Positions 46,548 through 59,577 of a DNA stretch of 64,000 nt are shown here, piece by piece. The DNA comes from Agrocybe praecox (lineage: Eukaryota; Basidiomycota; Agaricomycetes; Agaricales; Agrocybaceae). The stretch spans positions 2,852,001 through 2,916,000 of the forward strand of contig OZ024840.1 in the NCBI GenBank assembly GCA_964017145.1, in the 5' to 3' direction. The position numbers and the translations under genes were made by a program. Numbering within the stretch: position 1 is the stretch's first letter; every line of letters starts with the position of its first letter. The notes under the pieces are model-generated. The model searched no databases and was not told the origin of the DNA. It was given only the letters and a program-made list of their open reading frames with translations.

Positions 46548-46964
46548 ATGGCTTCTCTTCCATCCCTTCTTCCATCTAGACCAGCCGTTCAAGATGGTAA
46601 GTGGAATATCAATATAGCTATGCCTGTTGCCGACTCTTCTTTAGCAACAAGCACAAAAGATGAAATAGAGAAACCGTTTGGAAAGGCAACAACGCCAGAA
46701 GAGTGAGTTTTTTTTCAATTTCTGCTGACGGTAGTCACTCATATCATCGCAGTACTCCTATATTCATCTGTGCCTTTGAAGGTAAGCCTACTTGATATGC
46801 CAATCCTTCATACACGACGAGTGAACGACTGGTGGTTGTCAGACTGCTACCGTCTCTTGCCTACCCACAAGGCTCTCATGGCCCATCGCAAAAAGGACCA
46901 TCAGAGAGATGATGACGAAACGAAGATAATCACTTGGAATGACTACGTTCGGACGCAGAGCTAG
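46548..46964 (+). CDS. Small C2H2 zinc-finger protein
   Basis: Four exons give about 85 residues: 46548-46596, then one starting after TTTAG near 46643, one starting after CGCAG near 46753, and one starting after GTCAG near 46845. The single finger is CAFEDC...THKALMAHRKKDH, i.e. C-x4-C-x12-H-x4-H, completed only across the last intron. N- and C-terminal parts are short and polar, ending WNDYVRTQS. The finger may bind nucleic acid or protein; a one-finger protein of this size does not reveal its role. It sits between the two kelch paralogues on the same strand. No family name comes to mind. Confidence 0.65.
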
Positions 46965-47537
46965 TCGTAGTGTAAATGTTGTTGTTTCAGCTTACAAACA
47001 CAAGTTTTCCATATGCAAAAGTCTAGCCGAATGGACCTGATTTTGAAAAGGGAGAATAATTATGCACGACCCAAGAGCGTCGATAGACGGATAGAAAGGC
47101 GTGGTTACGACGGCTGACGGCGACCATCAATAAGTGGATATTTGACTTGATGGTGGGATAGTAAAAAAGAGAGCACGTAGGAATAATAGTGATGAAATGG
47201 AATGCCCAAGGCAAACAGTAGCAAATGTCACACAAACCAGCCAGGCACCCAAGTCTGGTCTTTGTCGAAGCCAGCATCTGGCAATACGCCGTCCACACTC
47301 TCCCCAGTGTTCGTCGTCCCCCCCTGACGGTGGCTGTTTATTCGCCATCAACATCATCAAACAACACTGCATTATCACCCTGTCGCTTCAATATTAGCCA
47401 CACCACTTGTCCTCTCAAACCCTATTCTTCCTCTACTCTTTTTTTCACGAGAGGCGACGACGACCAATATAATTATTTACTACTAGTTAGCAGCCATACC
47501 GTCCTTCTCATTAGGCACAGGCTTGAGGACAAGGAGA
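46965..47537 (+). other. Spacer and probable 5' leader of the Tea1-like gene
   Basis: 573 bp. The last 150 bp are pyrimidine-rich (47395-47450) and read like promoter plus leader for the gene starting at 47538. Short open frames on both strands have no family resemblance. No repeat or RNA gene seen. Confidence 0.4.
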
Positions 47538-50500
47538 ATGTCGTTCTTCTCGCGGAAGAGGAACCAGCCCACCGCCGCACAGTCTGCAGCGGCCAATACG
47601 AACGTTTCGGTAGCCCAGACACCTAGCCAGGCCTTAGCACAGCTGTCGGCAGCGTCATCCGGGGCAGGAGCAACGGTAGTGTCCCAGTCCTCGGCGGGTA
47701 GGGAGACACCACAACAACAATCGGGTAGTTTGCGTGGGGAGAGCGCACTTTCTCAGTGAGTGTCGTATCTTTCTTGATGACTCTCTTTATTTCTGTCGCA
47801 TTGACATGATGTGATGTCCTGTGCTGATTATAATATTATCATATAGAGCTGGCAATGGAGGGCTAGCACCCATACCGCAACAACAACAACCCCCACCTCA
47901 ACAGCTGCAACAACAGCAACAACAGCAACAGCGCACACAATCCCGGAATAACGGTCCAGGCACAAACGGCCCGCCTCCAGCTGCTATGCAAAAGCAACAA
48001 CAACCACAGCAGTCATCTACACCTCGACAGCCTCCCGCCTTCCCATGGTCATCACAACGCTACAATCTTCTACCCCCCGAAGTATTCCCAACCCCCGGTA
48101 TTGCACCCCCAACTACACTGTCTGCCAATCCATTCCCTCGCTACGGTCATGCAGTGCCAGCTACATCAACCCCCAATGAAGACCTCTTCATCTTCGGCGG
48201 TCTCGTTCGCGAAACGCATCGGAACGACTTGTATATCTACAACGGTCGTGATTCAACAATGACCAACTGCCAGACAGTCGGTAACGCCCCGACACCCCGC
48301 ACAGGGCATGCTTGTGCGCTTGTGAGTAATGTTCTCATTATATGGGGTGGTACGGAGAACAGCGCGGACCCGACGTCGACGGCGAAAGAGACTCCAGATA
48401 ACTCTTTGTATTTCTTAAATTTGGGTGCGTGCTATTTTCCTTATATCTGTGTGAAAACGTGTTATGTGCAAGTTTTCAATTCACCATGTATGATTAATCT
48501 GATACTTATTTTTTCTCTCTTCGCGCAGGGACGAAGGATTGGAATCAAATAGTACTTGCGCCGGGTGTACCTGCCCCATCGGGGAGGTATGGACATTCGA
48601 TCACTATGATTGGCACGAAACTATTCGTTTTTGGAGGGCATGCAGATGGGAGAGCGCAGAACGATTTATGGTCCTTTGATCTGACAACCAGTACGTTTTC
48701 TTAATCAACTCGATCCGGAACACAAATTTAACGTTTGGTTTGTTCCTGCAAAGTGAAAACGAATGGCAACCCACGGTGGGAGATCTGGGAACCTGCTTCT
48801 CCTGATAGACCAGCTCCTAGGTCGGGTCACGTGTGTGTAACTTATGAAGATCAAATCATCATGTTGGTCCATTTCCCTCACCTCTTATTTGTTCTACCTT
48901 GTCTACATTTGATATTCATGCACACTTTTTTACTTGCAGCTTTGGTGGAACCGATGAGACTTATCACTATAGCGATACTTGGTCTTTCAGCTTGTCGACG
49001 AAAAGGTGGACGGAACTTCACTGCATTGGGTATATCCCTTCCCCCAGAGAGAGTCATGCTGCCGCTATTGTAGGCAACGTTATCTACGTCTTTGGTGGAC
49101 GTGGTATAGACGGGCAGGATTTGGGAGATTTGGCTGCGTTCAAAATTTCAAGTGTGTTTCGTTTGACTGAAATCGGCACTTTTGCTGATGTTTGCTTCTA
49201 GATCAACGGTGGTACATGTTCCAGAATATGGGCCCATCTCCAACTGCGCGTTGTGGACACGCCATGTCATCTATCGGAACCAGAGTGTACGTCCTCGGAG
49301 GCGAGTCCACAACTAAACAGGATGAAGTTCCTCTCGTCCATATTTTAGAAACAAGTACGGCATTTTCGTTAACGTGTGAAAGTTTATTTACTCAACTTTG
49401 AATTGCGCGCTTAGAACACATCAAGTACCCTGAAAACAATGTGAAACCTCCGAATCCTGCAGTCCCCCCTGCGTTGCAGAACACTTCGCGAAAGCGTTCA
49501 ATAACTGCTCAGGCAGTTCTGAATGGTGCTGCACGGCCCATGTCGCCTGCTGTCGCCCAGGAACGGGCCGTGTCCCCTAATTCACGGCCTTTGCAACCTA
49601 ATGGTGTTGTACAGCAAAGCTTCCCTACTGCGCCTACTAACGGTAAAGGCAAAGCTCCTGTACGACCCAAGAGGGAAGACGAAGCCCAAAATGATACTGA
49701 TGACGGTTTCGATGTGGCCAGTTCTGAACAATCTCATCAGACTCACACTCGAGCGAGAAGCCCAGCACAACAGGTGGTTAACAATCGAGCGGTGTCGCCT
49801 ACGATGATGAATGGTAGCCAGCCGCAAAGCATGGCCGCTGTGACGATGGGTATCAATGGCAATGGGATCACCGGAAGATCGTCGCCTGCTTTGGCAGGCC
49901 GTGGATCGCCCTTGCCTGGAAGGGCCTCTCCTGTCGTAGATCGCTCGCGGGGTACGCCTGTTGGAGAGTCCTATCAGAATGGCACAAATAACCCCTCTCC
50001 AACTCTGAATGGTTTTGCTCGACCATCTTCAAGGACAGGAGGTGGCGGTTCTGTTGGGAATGTCACTGCAGATCTGCTCAGAGATATCAAGGCCAAAGAT
50101 TTGGAGCTGGACAGTGTAAAGCGACAAATGGCTTGGATGAAGGAGGCTCTGGCAAAGGCGGCCCGTGCCGGATTCATTCAAAGTGAAAGAGAGGGGAGTC
50201 CAGAGATGGGTGTCATGAATAATATTTCAGGCTCTGAAGAAGGCTCTGATGGGAAATATGCACAATTGGCGCTTAAATTTAAGCAATTCAAGGCACAAGT
50301 GCAGGTAAGGATTGTATTGTCCTACTGTTACAGTGCGTTAAAACATTGACCATTCCTCATCTTCTCTAGTCTGCCATGGCAGATCAGGCCCGCCAAGCGT
50401 CGGAGCGTATCGCAGATGCTGAACGTGTCAAGTCAAGTGCTACGCAAGAGGCAGCTTACTACCGAGCCAAGATCGCCGCTGTCGAAGCCAACAACGAATC

Positions 50501-52623
50501 TGAGATACAACGTGTCGAACGAGCTCGTATCTCAGAGTTGGAGAATCATATGTCGGCCTTGATGAGCGAGAGATGGGCGCAGGATCGCAAGATGAACGAG
50601 TTAACTGACTCCTTGGCGTTGCAAACCATGCTATACGAGCAAGCGGATACACGGGCAATCGACGCTGCTAAGCGCGCCGAAAAAATGGACGAGACCCACG
50701 CACGTACAGCACAGTCATATAATGACCTCCTTGATGAGCACGAAACTTTACAAGTGAAATACCGTGAAGGACAGGATAGACTGGTGTCTCAAAGCTCTCT
50801 TCTGGAGCAGCGCGAGGCCGATGAGGTGGGCCTTCGTGCTCAAATCGACGAGCTTACTCAATCGAGGGAGCAACACATTCGAACTTTGGAGCAAGCACGA
50901 ACTGCATTACAAGCTTCTTCCGCGCGTGCTATGGAGATTGACATGCAGTACCAACGTTCGCAGGAGCATGTCAAAACGCTGGAAAGCGACCTTGCGGAAC
51001 TTCGCGGTGAACTCGAGACGCGAGCGACGGAGGCAGAGGCTGCACGTTCCCGGCTTGCAGATGCCGAGAATTCATGGGCTAAATCACGTGAGGAAGCCGA
51101 CGCCTTCAGGGCGCTTACCACAACTAGTCTTGGAGAGCTTTTAGACTCGCATCGTGATCTATTGGCAGACGAGGACAGGATGCTGAGGGGCCATTCCGAA
51201 AAAATCCAAGCCGTCGAGGCTGAAGCACAGTCATTGCGTATGATGCTACGCGAAGTTTCTCAGCGCGCCACCGATGCAAACAGTAAGCTTACAGAAGAAC
51301 GTAGACGGAACCAGGAGCTTGAGATTGAAGAAACTAGCTTGCAAAATCAGATCATTGCTCTACGTGGTCAGCTCTCGACTTCGCTTGCCGATTCTGCTCG
51401 CCTACGGAAAGAGCTTTCAATGACGGAAAGTCGTGTCAAAGACCGGACCAAAGAGTTCTCAGATGCGAATGCAAAGCTTGGTATGCTGCGAAACTACCTG
51501 GCCGACAATGGAGTCAGCATCGACGACGATGATCTCCAAAGACCATCTCCAAGGCTCAACGGTACCACTTCACCAGAAGCCTTGTCTGAGCTCGAGAACA
51601 AACTTGCTGAACGAACTCGCTTGTATGAACAATCTGAACGGGAATTGACACAAGCACTACGCTCAAAACTCGACATGGAAGTCCAAGTTTCAGAACTATC
51701 AGTGCAGCTCAATAATGCAAGGTCTTCTCGAAGTCCTTCCGACCCTGGTAACAGTGACGCCCGAGCCCAAGAAGCCGAAGAAAAGCTAGAATTAGCGCAG
51801 CAAAGTTTCAAAGAACAGATTCAACAGCTAGAAACGGATTATCAACTTGCTGTAAATTACGTCAAGTAAGCCACTTTTTCTTTACCTAAGGCGTTGAAGC
51901 AATCCCTGACGATCAAGCTACAGGGGAACAGAGAAGATGATGAACCGTATGCGTGAAGAATTGAACAAACAACGAAAAACTAATGCAGCCCTTCAAGCCG
52001 ATCTTACAGCCGCTCGCACCGGAAAACCCACTGATCCTCGGGTTCGCAATGTGAACGCCAATGGACGCAGTACACCTTCTACTGAGGATGAAGGAACTCG
52101 CAATCACCTCTCAGATGCACAGCGACAAGTCCAAAGGCTCACCAACGAAAACAAGGAACTTCGATTGCGACTCGAAAATCTGGAGAAAGAACTTGAACTT
52201 CTTCGCGACAATCTCATAGCATCACAGCAAGAAGCGGATGACCGGTTCAACCAAGTCCAGGAACTTCAAATGGATATTGAAAGACTGCAACAGTCTCTAG
52301 TCATTGCTCGTGGCGGTTCCGATGAAACCCTGATGGAAAAACTTCACACCGAGAACACAACCCTCCGTCGAGAAAACGAACAATTATCGCATAAGATCGG
52401 TCTCCTACTGGAAGTCGACCAGCCATCATATGGTCGGGGTAGGCCTGTGTCTGGCCGTATGAGCACATCTAGTTCAGAAAATGCTCTCGCGTTTGAACAT
52501 CTTTCCAGTGAATTGGATGATTGGCAAAGACAACTTGCCAGTTCTATGAGCAATAGGAGACCGCTTAGCGACTTCGACGAAAAGCTCGGTGCACCCGAGC
52601 GAGCACGTTCACCACGTTCATAA
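47538..52623 (+). CDS. tea1: Tea1-like cell-end marker: kelch propeller plus long coiled coil
   Basis: Tea1/TeaA proteins ride microtubule ends to the cell tip and mark the growth site. About 1,450-1,500 residues. A polyQ-rich N-terminus (47878-47933) is followed by six kelch repeats between about 48140 and 49360 (FPRYGHAVPA, PRTGHACALVSNVLIIWGG, GRYGHSITMIGTKLFVFGG, PRSGHVCVTYEDQII, PRESHAAAIVGNVIYVFGG, ARCGHAMSSIGTRVYVLGG). A Ser/Pro-rich linker with repeated SP sites spans 49440-50040. Long heptad coiled coils fill 50050-51870 and 51925-52420, then a disordered tail. Introns fall between repeats, one (48863-48939, GT donor) at the same position as the GC-donor intron of the kelch-only neighbour. 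It carries one intron (before NQRWYMFQNM) that the neighbour lacks. It converges on RRP5 with 228 bp between stops. Confidence 0.9.
47878..47933 (+). repeat. CAA/CAG tract encoding polyglutamine in Tea1-like protein
   Basis: Mixed CAA and CAG codons give two Gln runs split by a Pro-rich segment (QQQQPPPQQLQQQQ...). Mixed codons limit slippage, but length variation among strains is likely. Confidence 0.8.
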
Positions 52624-52851
52624 CATTTTAATGCTTTTACGACTTCGCTAATCTATGTAAATTTTGCATATACCCACGGTATTTTTCGTGTTTTTTTTTT
52701 TGACATTCACATTCGCTTGGATCTCTTCCATACTGCCTAGTCTTTTTTATCTGCTGTGCTCTGGTATTATGATGCCGTCCATAAATACTGTCTCCTTACG
52801 ATTTGCCCAAGTTGGCGTTGTTATTACACTGACCCGTTGATAATTTAATAA

Positions 52852-55800
52852 TCATGAAGAATTCGATGCCCTTTGTGTCCACTCTACCGCCTTCTGTTTC
52901 ACAATGTCAACACCTTCTGCGTCGCCGATACGTTTTTCTAGATCAAGCCATTTTTTGAAGAACGATCTGTATGCAACTCATTAGCACCTGGATGATTGAC
53001 ATTATATAAAAACGTACTTGGCTTTATGGCTTGTCATCTTAAGCGCCAGAACGCGTTCGAATAAATTTCTAGAAATCCGGTCAGTCACGCATAAACCACG
53101 CAGTTACAGAAGACACACCTCAAGCTTTGAATGTTGCCCTGTGTTGCTTCCATATCCATGTAAACTGACCACATATCCCACCTCTTGGGATGAGAATCAA
53201 TGATCCCTTCAAATAGTGTTTTGCCACGCTCAGCCTCTCCGTATTTATATTCCAGTTGAGCGAATCTTGAGATAGTTTTCAAGTCTAGAAAGTCTTTTAG
53301 GGACACCAACCAACGTTGTAAAATTGATTTACACACGTTTCCGTTTCTCTATGCTTTGTAGGCTGCGAGGAAGAAGTTTTCGAGCTTCTTCCACGTAACC
53401 TCTCTTGAGTTGAAATTCTCCAAATAGAGTCCAAACTTTAGAACTCTGCCCGAATTTTTTGCAGGTCTTCTTGTGCTGTTCTTCTGCTTTCTATACAATT
53501 GATGAGTTTGATACCTATCTTATGCTGGCGACAACGTACCTCAGGCTTATCAGATTGGTCAAAGATCGTCGCCAATCGTAGATGGATAGTCTTAGAATCA
53601 TTTGCCCTAGCAGCTTCCTTGAAAACTGAGTCTAGGCTTTCATCGGTTCCATAAACATTCTCCAAGTTCATAAGGGCAATCCAAATGTTTAGTTTTTCCT
53701 TTTCTTCTCTGAAATTGATAGTCTTGATAGCGCGTCTTGCGATCTCTCGGGCCTTGTCCACTTCTGAAAGAGGTAACTGGAATGACATATATTGAATCCA
53801 GAGGTAAGATGAGTTTGGAGCTCCGAGAAGAAGTCGTTCGAAATCAGCGTTGGATTCCGGGGCTTTGGTATGCATGTCTGCTGTAAGATCATGTTCGATT
53901 TCCTTACGCTTACGCTTCTTCTTGCTTGGCTCTCCAGCACCATCTTCCTCGTCTGATGAAGTCTCCGGGTCTTCTTGAGAACGAATTTCAGTAGACCATT
54001 GGAATCCACCTTCAAGCGACAATGAAGGAATTTGGGATGAAGACGGTTTTGTCGATGAGGCAGAACGGCGAGTATCTTGAACTGGGTATTGAATCTGTGT
54101 CTGGTTGAGGTCAATGTCCATTTCTTCGTCGCTATCTTCGTGCTGTGAGATTGCGTCATCCCCACCGTCCTCCTCTTGAGATTCGCCGTCGATATTCATT
54201 TCAAACTCGTCATCGTCATCATCTCCTTCTGTTTGGCCTTCTTGTTCGTCGTCATCACTTTCACTATCCAAGTCTTCCTTGTCAAAGTGCGAAGGTTTCA
54301 AACTGAGTGAAATGCGACGGTTGTCGATTCCCAGGACGAAGGCTTTGACGCGATCACCTTCGCGGAAACCTCGAAGGGCCCCAGCAACGTCTGCGTCTGT
54401 ATTGTCGGATAGCTTCAAATAAATGAGAATACAACTCATAGCAGTAGACAAAAAATACACAGCACCTGTGACTTGTGGCATAGACCGCTTAGCTTGGATC
54501 CTTCGATTTGGATGAATAGACCATAATCTTCCACCCTCTTAACGGTACCGACAACCTTTTGGCCTTCCTTCAAATCACTTAATGTAAGGCCCGAAGATCC
54601 TTTTCTCTGAGAGGCTTCAATGGATCTAAGAGACATTTCAACCTTTTTGCCGGAGGCATCAACGCTGATTGCAATTCGGTGAGCATCAATGGTATTTAAT
54701 AAAGCATAGCTACTAACCTGAGAATTCGACCCTGTACCAATTGATGTTCTTTGAAACGGCCTTGCCAATCTTTGACATACTATTCAAAGGTAGGTGTTGC
54801 TCAGCCACTCATTGCCGTCACGGTAAGGAAAGTAATCTGCGACGTACCTCATCGAACAATTCCCTAATTTGTACGCGGGCGTCTATTTCTCGACCGATCG
54901 TAACAAATAGCCCATGATCTACGATGTTCTTGACAAACCCGCGAACTTGTTGCCCCACTTGAAGGTCTGAAAGATTGGCAACTTCTCGATCAACAACGGG
55001 TTTAGCCTCGTCTGGATGGATACGAGATGGACGTGTTGATAATATTAGTTGCTTCTTTGAAGTCTCGATGCCAACCACAATCGCCTTTATGATAGTATCG
55101 ACAGATGGGAGAGTCGAGTCAACCTCGAAATTATCAGTGATATCTGTTAAATGCAGTATGCCTCCAATGGCAGATGTTATCTTGATTAAGGCACCGTGAC
55201 GAGTATGGCGAGTTACTCTTCCTCCGACGAACTGACCAATAGTAACAGACTCCATCGTAATGGTTGAACTTTTGGGCAATAACGTCGCTCGAGTCTTCGG
55301 CTTGTTAGCAACCAGCACAATCCCTTTCTCTGGGTTACGCGTGACGACCACAAGTTCGTCCAATTTCTCTCCAACTTGTAGGCTTGCTCGCAACTGAGCA
55401 ACAGTTGTGTTTCGATGGTTGGCCAGATTTTTTAAGGAAAGTAATGCGCGAACGTGTGAAGGTTGCAAAGTTAGGATAGCATTGTCCTTGTGAATCTCGG
55501 AAATCTTTCCTTCGACAGTGTTGCCAATTTCGATTGCACTAATATCGCTAACCACGTCAAAAGCAGATGTCGCTTGTCGAATGCTGCCTGTGATACGTCC
55601 GTCATCATTCGATAATATACGAACCCGAACAGGTCGGCCGATAGGGAATGACTCTGAAAGTTGTCCCTTTGGGGTATCACTGGTATTCATTAGTTATGGA
55701 CGTCAAAACAAGCAAACACGTCCCAGCGCACCTAATTTCTCGCGATGGGACGATAGCCTTCACATTATTAAAGAATTCAACAAGAAGGTTGTTTTCGTTC

Positions 55801-57999
55801 AACTTGAATACAACTGCATGCGTGACCAGGCCAGGAACGGCATCTTCGACATTGGATATAATCGGCAACGTTGAATCGAGCAACGTTTTCTTCGCAGTCA
55901 AAGAGATGCGTTTACGTTCTGGGTCAACAACGAGTACCTATTGACCGGAATATTATAGCGCGTAAATTCGACAATCGTATAAGACCACTCACTCTGCATT
56001 TTATACTGCCACCTTCTTTGAAACGCTTCCCAGGATGTTTTAACACTATATCTGCATAATGGTTGGGCCATACCACACCGTCGATACCCCCTGATAAAGA
56101 TACGAACAGACCGTTGTCGGTCAATTTTTTTATAGTACCTTTAACGGTTTCGCCAACTTCAACATCACCAACTTGGAAATACTTTTGTTGGATGATGGAA
56201 GGTTTCAACGAAAGCTGGAGCAGGCCATCAAATAGGAAATATCCAGTGACACGTCCAGGATGGATGGAGCCCACTTTCCAGGGACCGGATGCGGTTAAGG
56301 ATGCAACATGCTCGTCTGCAATGTGTGAAATCTAAAATTAATCGATAAGTGTGGCGGTCCATATGATGTAAAAAATAACTGTACATGGACAAATCCTTTA
56401 ATCCCAGGCGCAATCTCTACAATTAACCCCCGCTCTGCTTCTAACTGTACGACCTTTACGGCCTCTAAGAGAGTGCCGATTGGGTACAGCTCTTGTACGC
56501 TCTTTCCTTTATCATCTTCGTTAAGCTCGGCGCCAAAGCGAGGAGACAATTTTACGATATGATCAGCAAGAGCCAACGCAAATTTGGGTGGTGACGACGA
56601 GTAATCGTATAGGATTCTTGCTTTGACTTTCTTGCCGAGCTTATAATCGGCTGGTACTTGGTCGATGTGAAGTTGATCGATTGTACCATCGAAGAAACCC
56701 AAAATTTGCAGATTGAGGCCGTTGGAACTGGCAGCAGTCACCAAACCTTGCACCAAAGTTCCCGGAAGTACAGACGTGATGGACGAGATCTCCGTTAACT
56801 GAGGAAGTTCGCCGAGATTAATGCATGAATATCAATCCTACAATTTCACTTACGCAAGATGTTGCAAATGTCGCAGCGTCTGTTGTCACATTGCACGTTC
56901 GGCCGTTAGCTGACACAGTGATAACCGTAACATCCAATAATTGGCCGACATGCAACCTGATGTCTTGATTTTTGATGGCCTGCTTTGCGGCCTTGAGCGA
57001 TAAGAATCCACCGATATCTGGTATCCCGAAATCGAGAATATACCCGTGGTCTTCTTTACTTTTTATGGCTGCGGTAAGAGTCTATAGAAAAAGACTTCAG
57101 CCAACGTCAACAACTGAAGACAAAAGCAAATGACTCACAAAGCCTGGTTTTAAATCCGATTTTTGTAGTCCTGAGTTGACTTGATCAGGCGCTAAAGAAA
57201 GCTCTATACGTTTGGAGGCTTTGTTGATCGCATCTCGAGATTTTCCAATGCCAGAAGCATCACTTGCGCCAGGTTGGTGGACAGCGGAGACAACTCCGCG
57301 AACATACTGCCCGATGGTATATAAGTCGCTCAAGTCGGGTAGAAGATTCTTCATCATCTTTTCTTCATCCTCTTCATCATCGTCAGAGCCTGATTCATCG
57401 TCTTCGCGTTCCAGCCGTTCTGTAAACTCTGGGGAGATGTTTGTGATAGGGACATGGGCAAAAAGCTGGTTCGGCAAGGAAACAATCAAAGCAAGAGGCA
57501 GTATAGCCGCAACTTGACCGAATATCTTCATGCCGACGTTGATTCGCTATGAAACCAAGGGTTAACATCTTTCGAAAAAGGACAGGAACATATGGCGCCT
57601 GCCTTGTAGTTGAGATGTTCAATTCGAATTTTGTCTTTCTCTTTCTCTTCCTTTGAACGTGAACTTGAAGGTTCTGCCTCCAATTTTCGTTTCCTCTTCT
57701 TGTTCTTCTTGTCAGAAGAGCCATCCTATCGCAGACATGGATCAACACTTCCCCAACAAGGTCTGGAAAGAAAATACCTTGAATAGTTCAGCATTAGCCT
57801 CCTTGACTGCCTCGGCTCGAATAGCCTTTACTTCCAATGGTGTGAATGATGTCCCTCCTCCACGCGGAAAGTCAACTTCCGTCGTTAATAGCGAAGATTT
57901 TGCAGGCTGGGACTCCTCCGTTTTGTGAGATTCCGTCCTTGACTTTTTTACTTTGTGCGTCGAAGAGGCATCGTCGAGTGTACGTTTTTGGGCAGCCAT
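52852..57999 (-). CDS. RRP5: rRNA biogenesis protein Rrp5
   Basis: Rrp5 is a nucleolar scaffold needed for both 18S and 5.8S/25S rRNA processing. About 1,500 residues. The N-terminus is charged (RGGGTSFTPLEVKAIRAEA, then a KKNKKRKRKLE stretch). A tandem array of S1 RNA-binding repeats follows, about ten by eye, recognisable by KxGxxVxGxV...GxxVxL patterns: VGMKIFGQVAAILPLALIVS near 57490, VGETVKGTIKKLTDNGLFVS near 56130, VGQQVRGFVKNIVDHGLFVT near 54930, and EGQKVVGTVKRVEDYGLFIQ near 54530. An acidic linker (53900-54260) separates these from C-terminal HAT/TPR-like repeats (52852-53740; FERLLLGAPNSSYLWIQYM, LFEGIIDSHPKRWDMWSVY). Introns interrupt the array throughout. Start at 57999; it is divergent from SF3A2 over 266 bp. 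Confidence 0.92.
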
Positions 58000-58176
58000 T
58001 ACGAATATCTCAGGGATTTACTGAGACAAATGAGAGAGAAAGGGACTGAAAAGGTGAAGGGAAATGAAGAACGGGTGATAGAATTATTACTCAGTACAAG
58101 CGACCAGAATTTTTGAGCGGATCGGGCAACTGGATCTCTGGCTTATGTAACTACGCTCATACGTGAGCTGTTGTGG

Positions 58177-58223
58177 GCTCAACTCTTGCTCAACTTTTGC
58201 TCAACTCTGCTCAACTGGCTCAA
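58177..58223. repeat. Five phased GCTCAA repeats in RRP5/SF3A2 divergent promoter
   Basis: Copies of GCTCAA(C/T) start at 58177, 58188, 58199, 58209 and 58218, spaced 11, 11, 10 and 9 bp, ending about 43 bp before the SF3A2 ATG and 178 bp or more from the RRP5 ATG. Near-helical spacing in a short bidirectional promoter suggests a multi-copy factor site or a recent tandem expansion. Confidence 0.6.
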
Positions 58224-58265
58224 TCAGCCCCGTGATTTCTTTATTTGCCGTGTGCAGTCGTAGCA

Positions 58266-59141
58266 ATGGGTGCGTTTCTTTCCTACGTTTATCTACCTCT
58301 AAAAACTCACTGACATGGACTTAAGATTACCAGGTGGGCTTCGTACCTTTGCTCGAAATTGTCCCTTTTCTGATACACGCGTAGAATCGAGTTGGTTCAA
58401 AGTTTGGTGGGGGTGGTGTTGCAGGAGCTTCAGAGACGAATGTCGATAGACGTGAACGTCTAAGAAAGCTCGCGCTGGAAACCATTGATCTTGCCAAGGT
58501 ACGTTGTTGAGCATAGCTCTTTCAAATGCGTGACGCAAACTCTTTCTAAGGATCCATATATTCTGCGCAACCATTTGGGATCCCTCGAATGTCGTTTGTG
58601 TCTTACTCTACATACCAACGAAGGCTCCTACCTGGCACATACCCAAGGGAAAAAGCATCAAACCAATCTTGCTCGACGAGCGGCTCGAGATGCAAAGGAC
58701 ACACAATTAACAATTGCTCCAACCCAGACGAACATTCAGCGAAAGGTCTTCTTGAAAATTGGTAGGCCTGGTTATCGAGTAACTAAGGTTCGAGATAGAG
58801 AAACCGGAAAAGAGGGGATGATGGTGCAAGTTCACTTGCCTCAAATAAAAGACGGTGTCCTGCCCCGCCGAAGGTTTATGAGCGCTTGGGAGCAAAAAAG
58901 GGAGCCACCAAACAAGGCTTACCAGTACCTCATTGTGAGTGATTTTCCCTTGAAATATTTATGGATAATAACAAACCTTTATTATCAGGTGGCAGCAGAA
59001 CCCTATGAGACCATCGCTTTCCGTATTCCTGCTCGAGAAATTGAAGATGAAGCCGATGACGCTGGATACTGGAACTGGTCGCATTGGGACCCAGACACAA
59101 AGCAATACAGCTTCCAGTTCATGTTTAAATTGGCCTACTGA
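58266..59141 (+). CDS. SF3A2: Splicing factor SF3a subunit 2 (SF3A66/Prp11)
   Basis: A U2 snRNP component needed for pre-spliceosome assembly. The conserved N-terminus MDYQNRVGSKFGGGG is obtained only if the first coding exon is ATGG (58266-58269), the second is the 8-nt ATTACCAG (58326-58333), and the third starts at 58385. It continues with ETNVDRRERLRKLALETIDL. After an intron comes the matrin-type zinc finger (LECRLCLTLHTNEGSYLAHTQGKKH; two Cys and two His visible). Further on are the family blocks GRPGYRVTKVRD, GMMVQVHLPQI and AYQYLVAAEPYETIAFRIP. It ends at FKLAY, as in short fungal forms that lack the Pro-rich tail of animals. About 220-230 residues. Confidence 0.93.
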
Positions 59142-59577
59142 TTTCGTAGATATTCATGTTATTATGTGTATGTTATGTTACAGGACTGCTCAGCATTTGT
59201 CGTTTCTAGCTATGGTTTCTCGTGTATTAATAAATGTCCATAAAAACTCCCAGACTTCCAGTACATATTACACTTTGGCACACAAGTGCAGAGTGTTTGC
59301 CACCCGTCTTCTACAACAACAAAAAATACAGAAATACAAAAAAAACAACTTGAAACACGAAAGCGACGACGAATAAAGAAACGAAAAGTCCATGGAAAAA
59401 TATCCTGGGTAATTAAAATGGGCATGACTCTGGATCGATGGAATAGGGTTATGGATGTTGAATGTATAAAGTCGTGATAATCATAAAAAGCCATAAGTAT
59501 TGTAATTCATAGTTAGTCTTTTCACGAAAAGGAGAACTTGCAAAGAGAAAGAGAAAGAAAATCAAGAATTTTTTTAG
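59142..59577. other. Convergent 3' spacer, SF3A2 / Pal1-like gene
   Basis: 436 bp of AT-rich sequence with an A-rich stretch (59320-59350). Short open frames are low-complexity (Lys/Arg/Gln). I see no gene or structured element. Confidence 0.4.
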
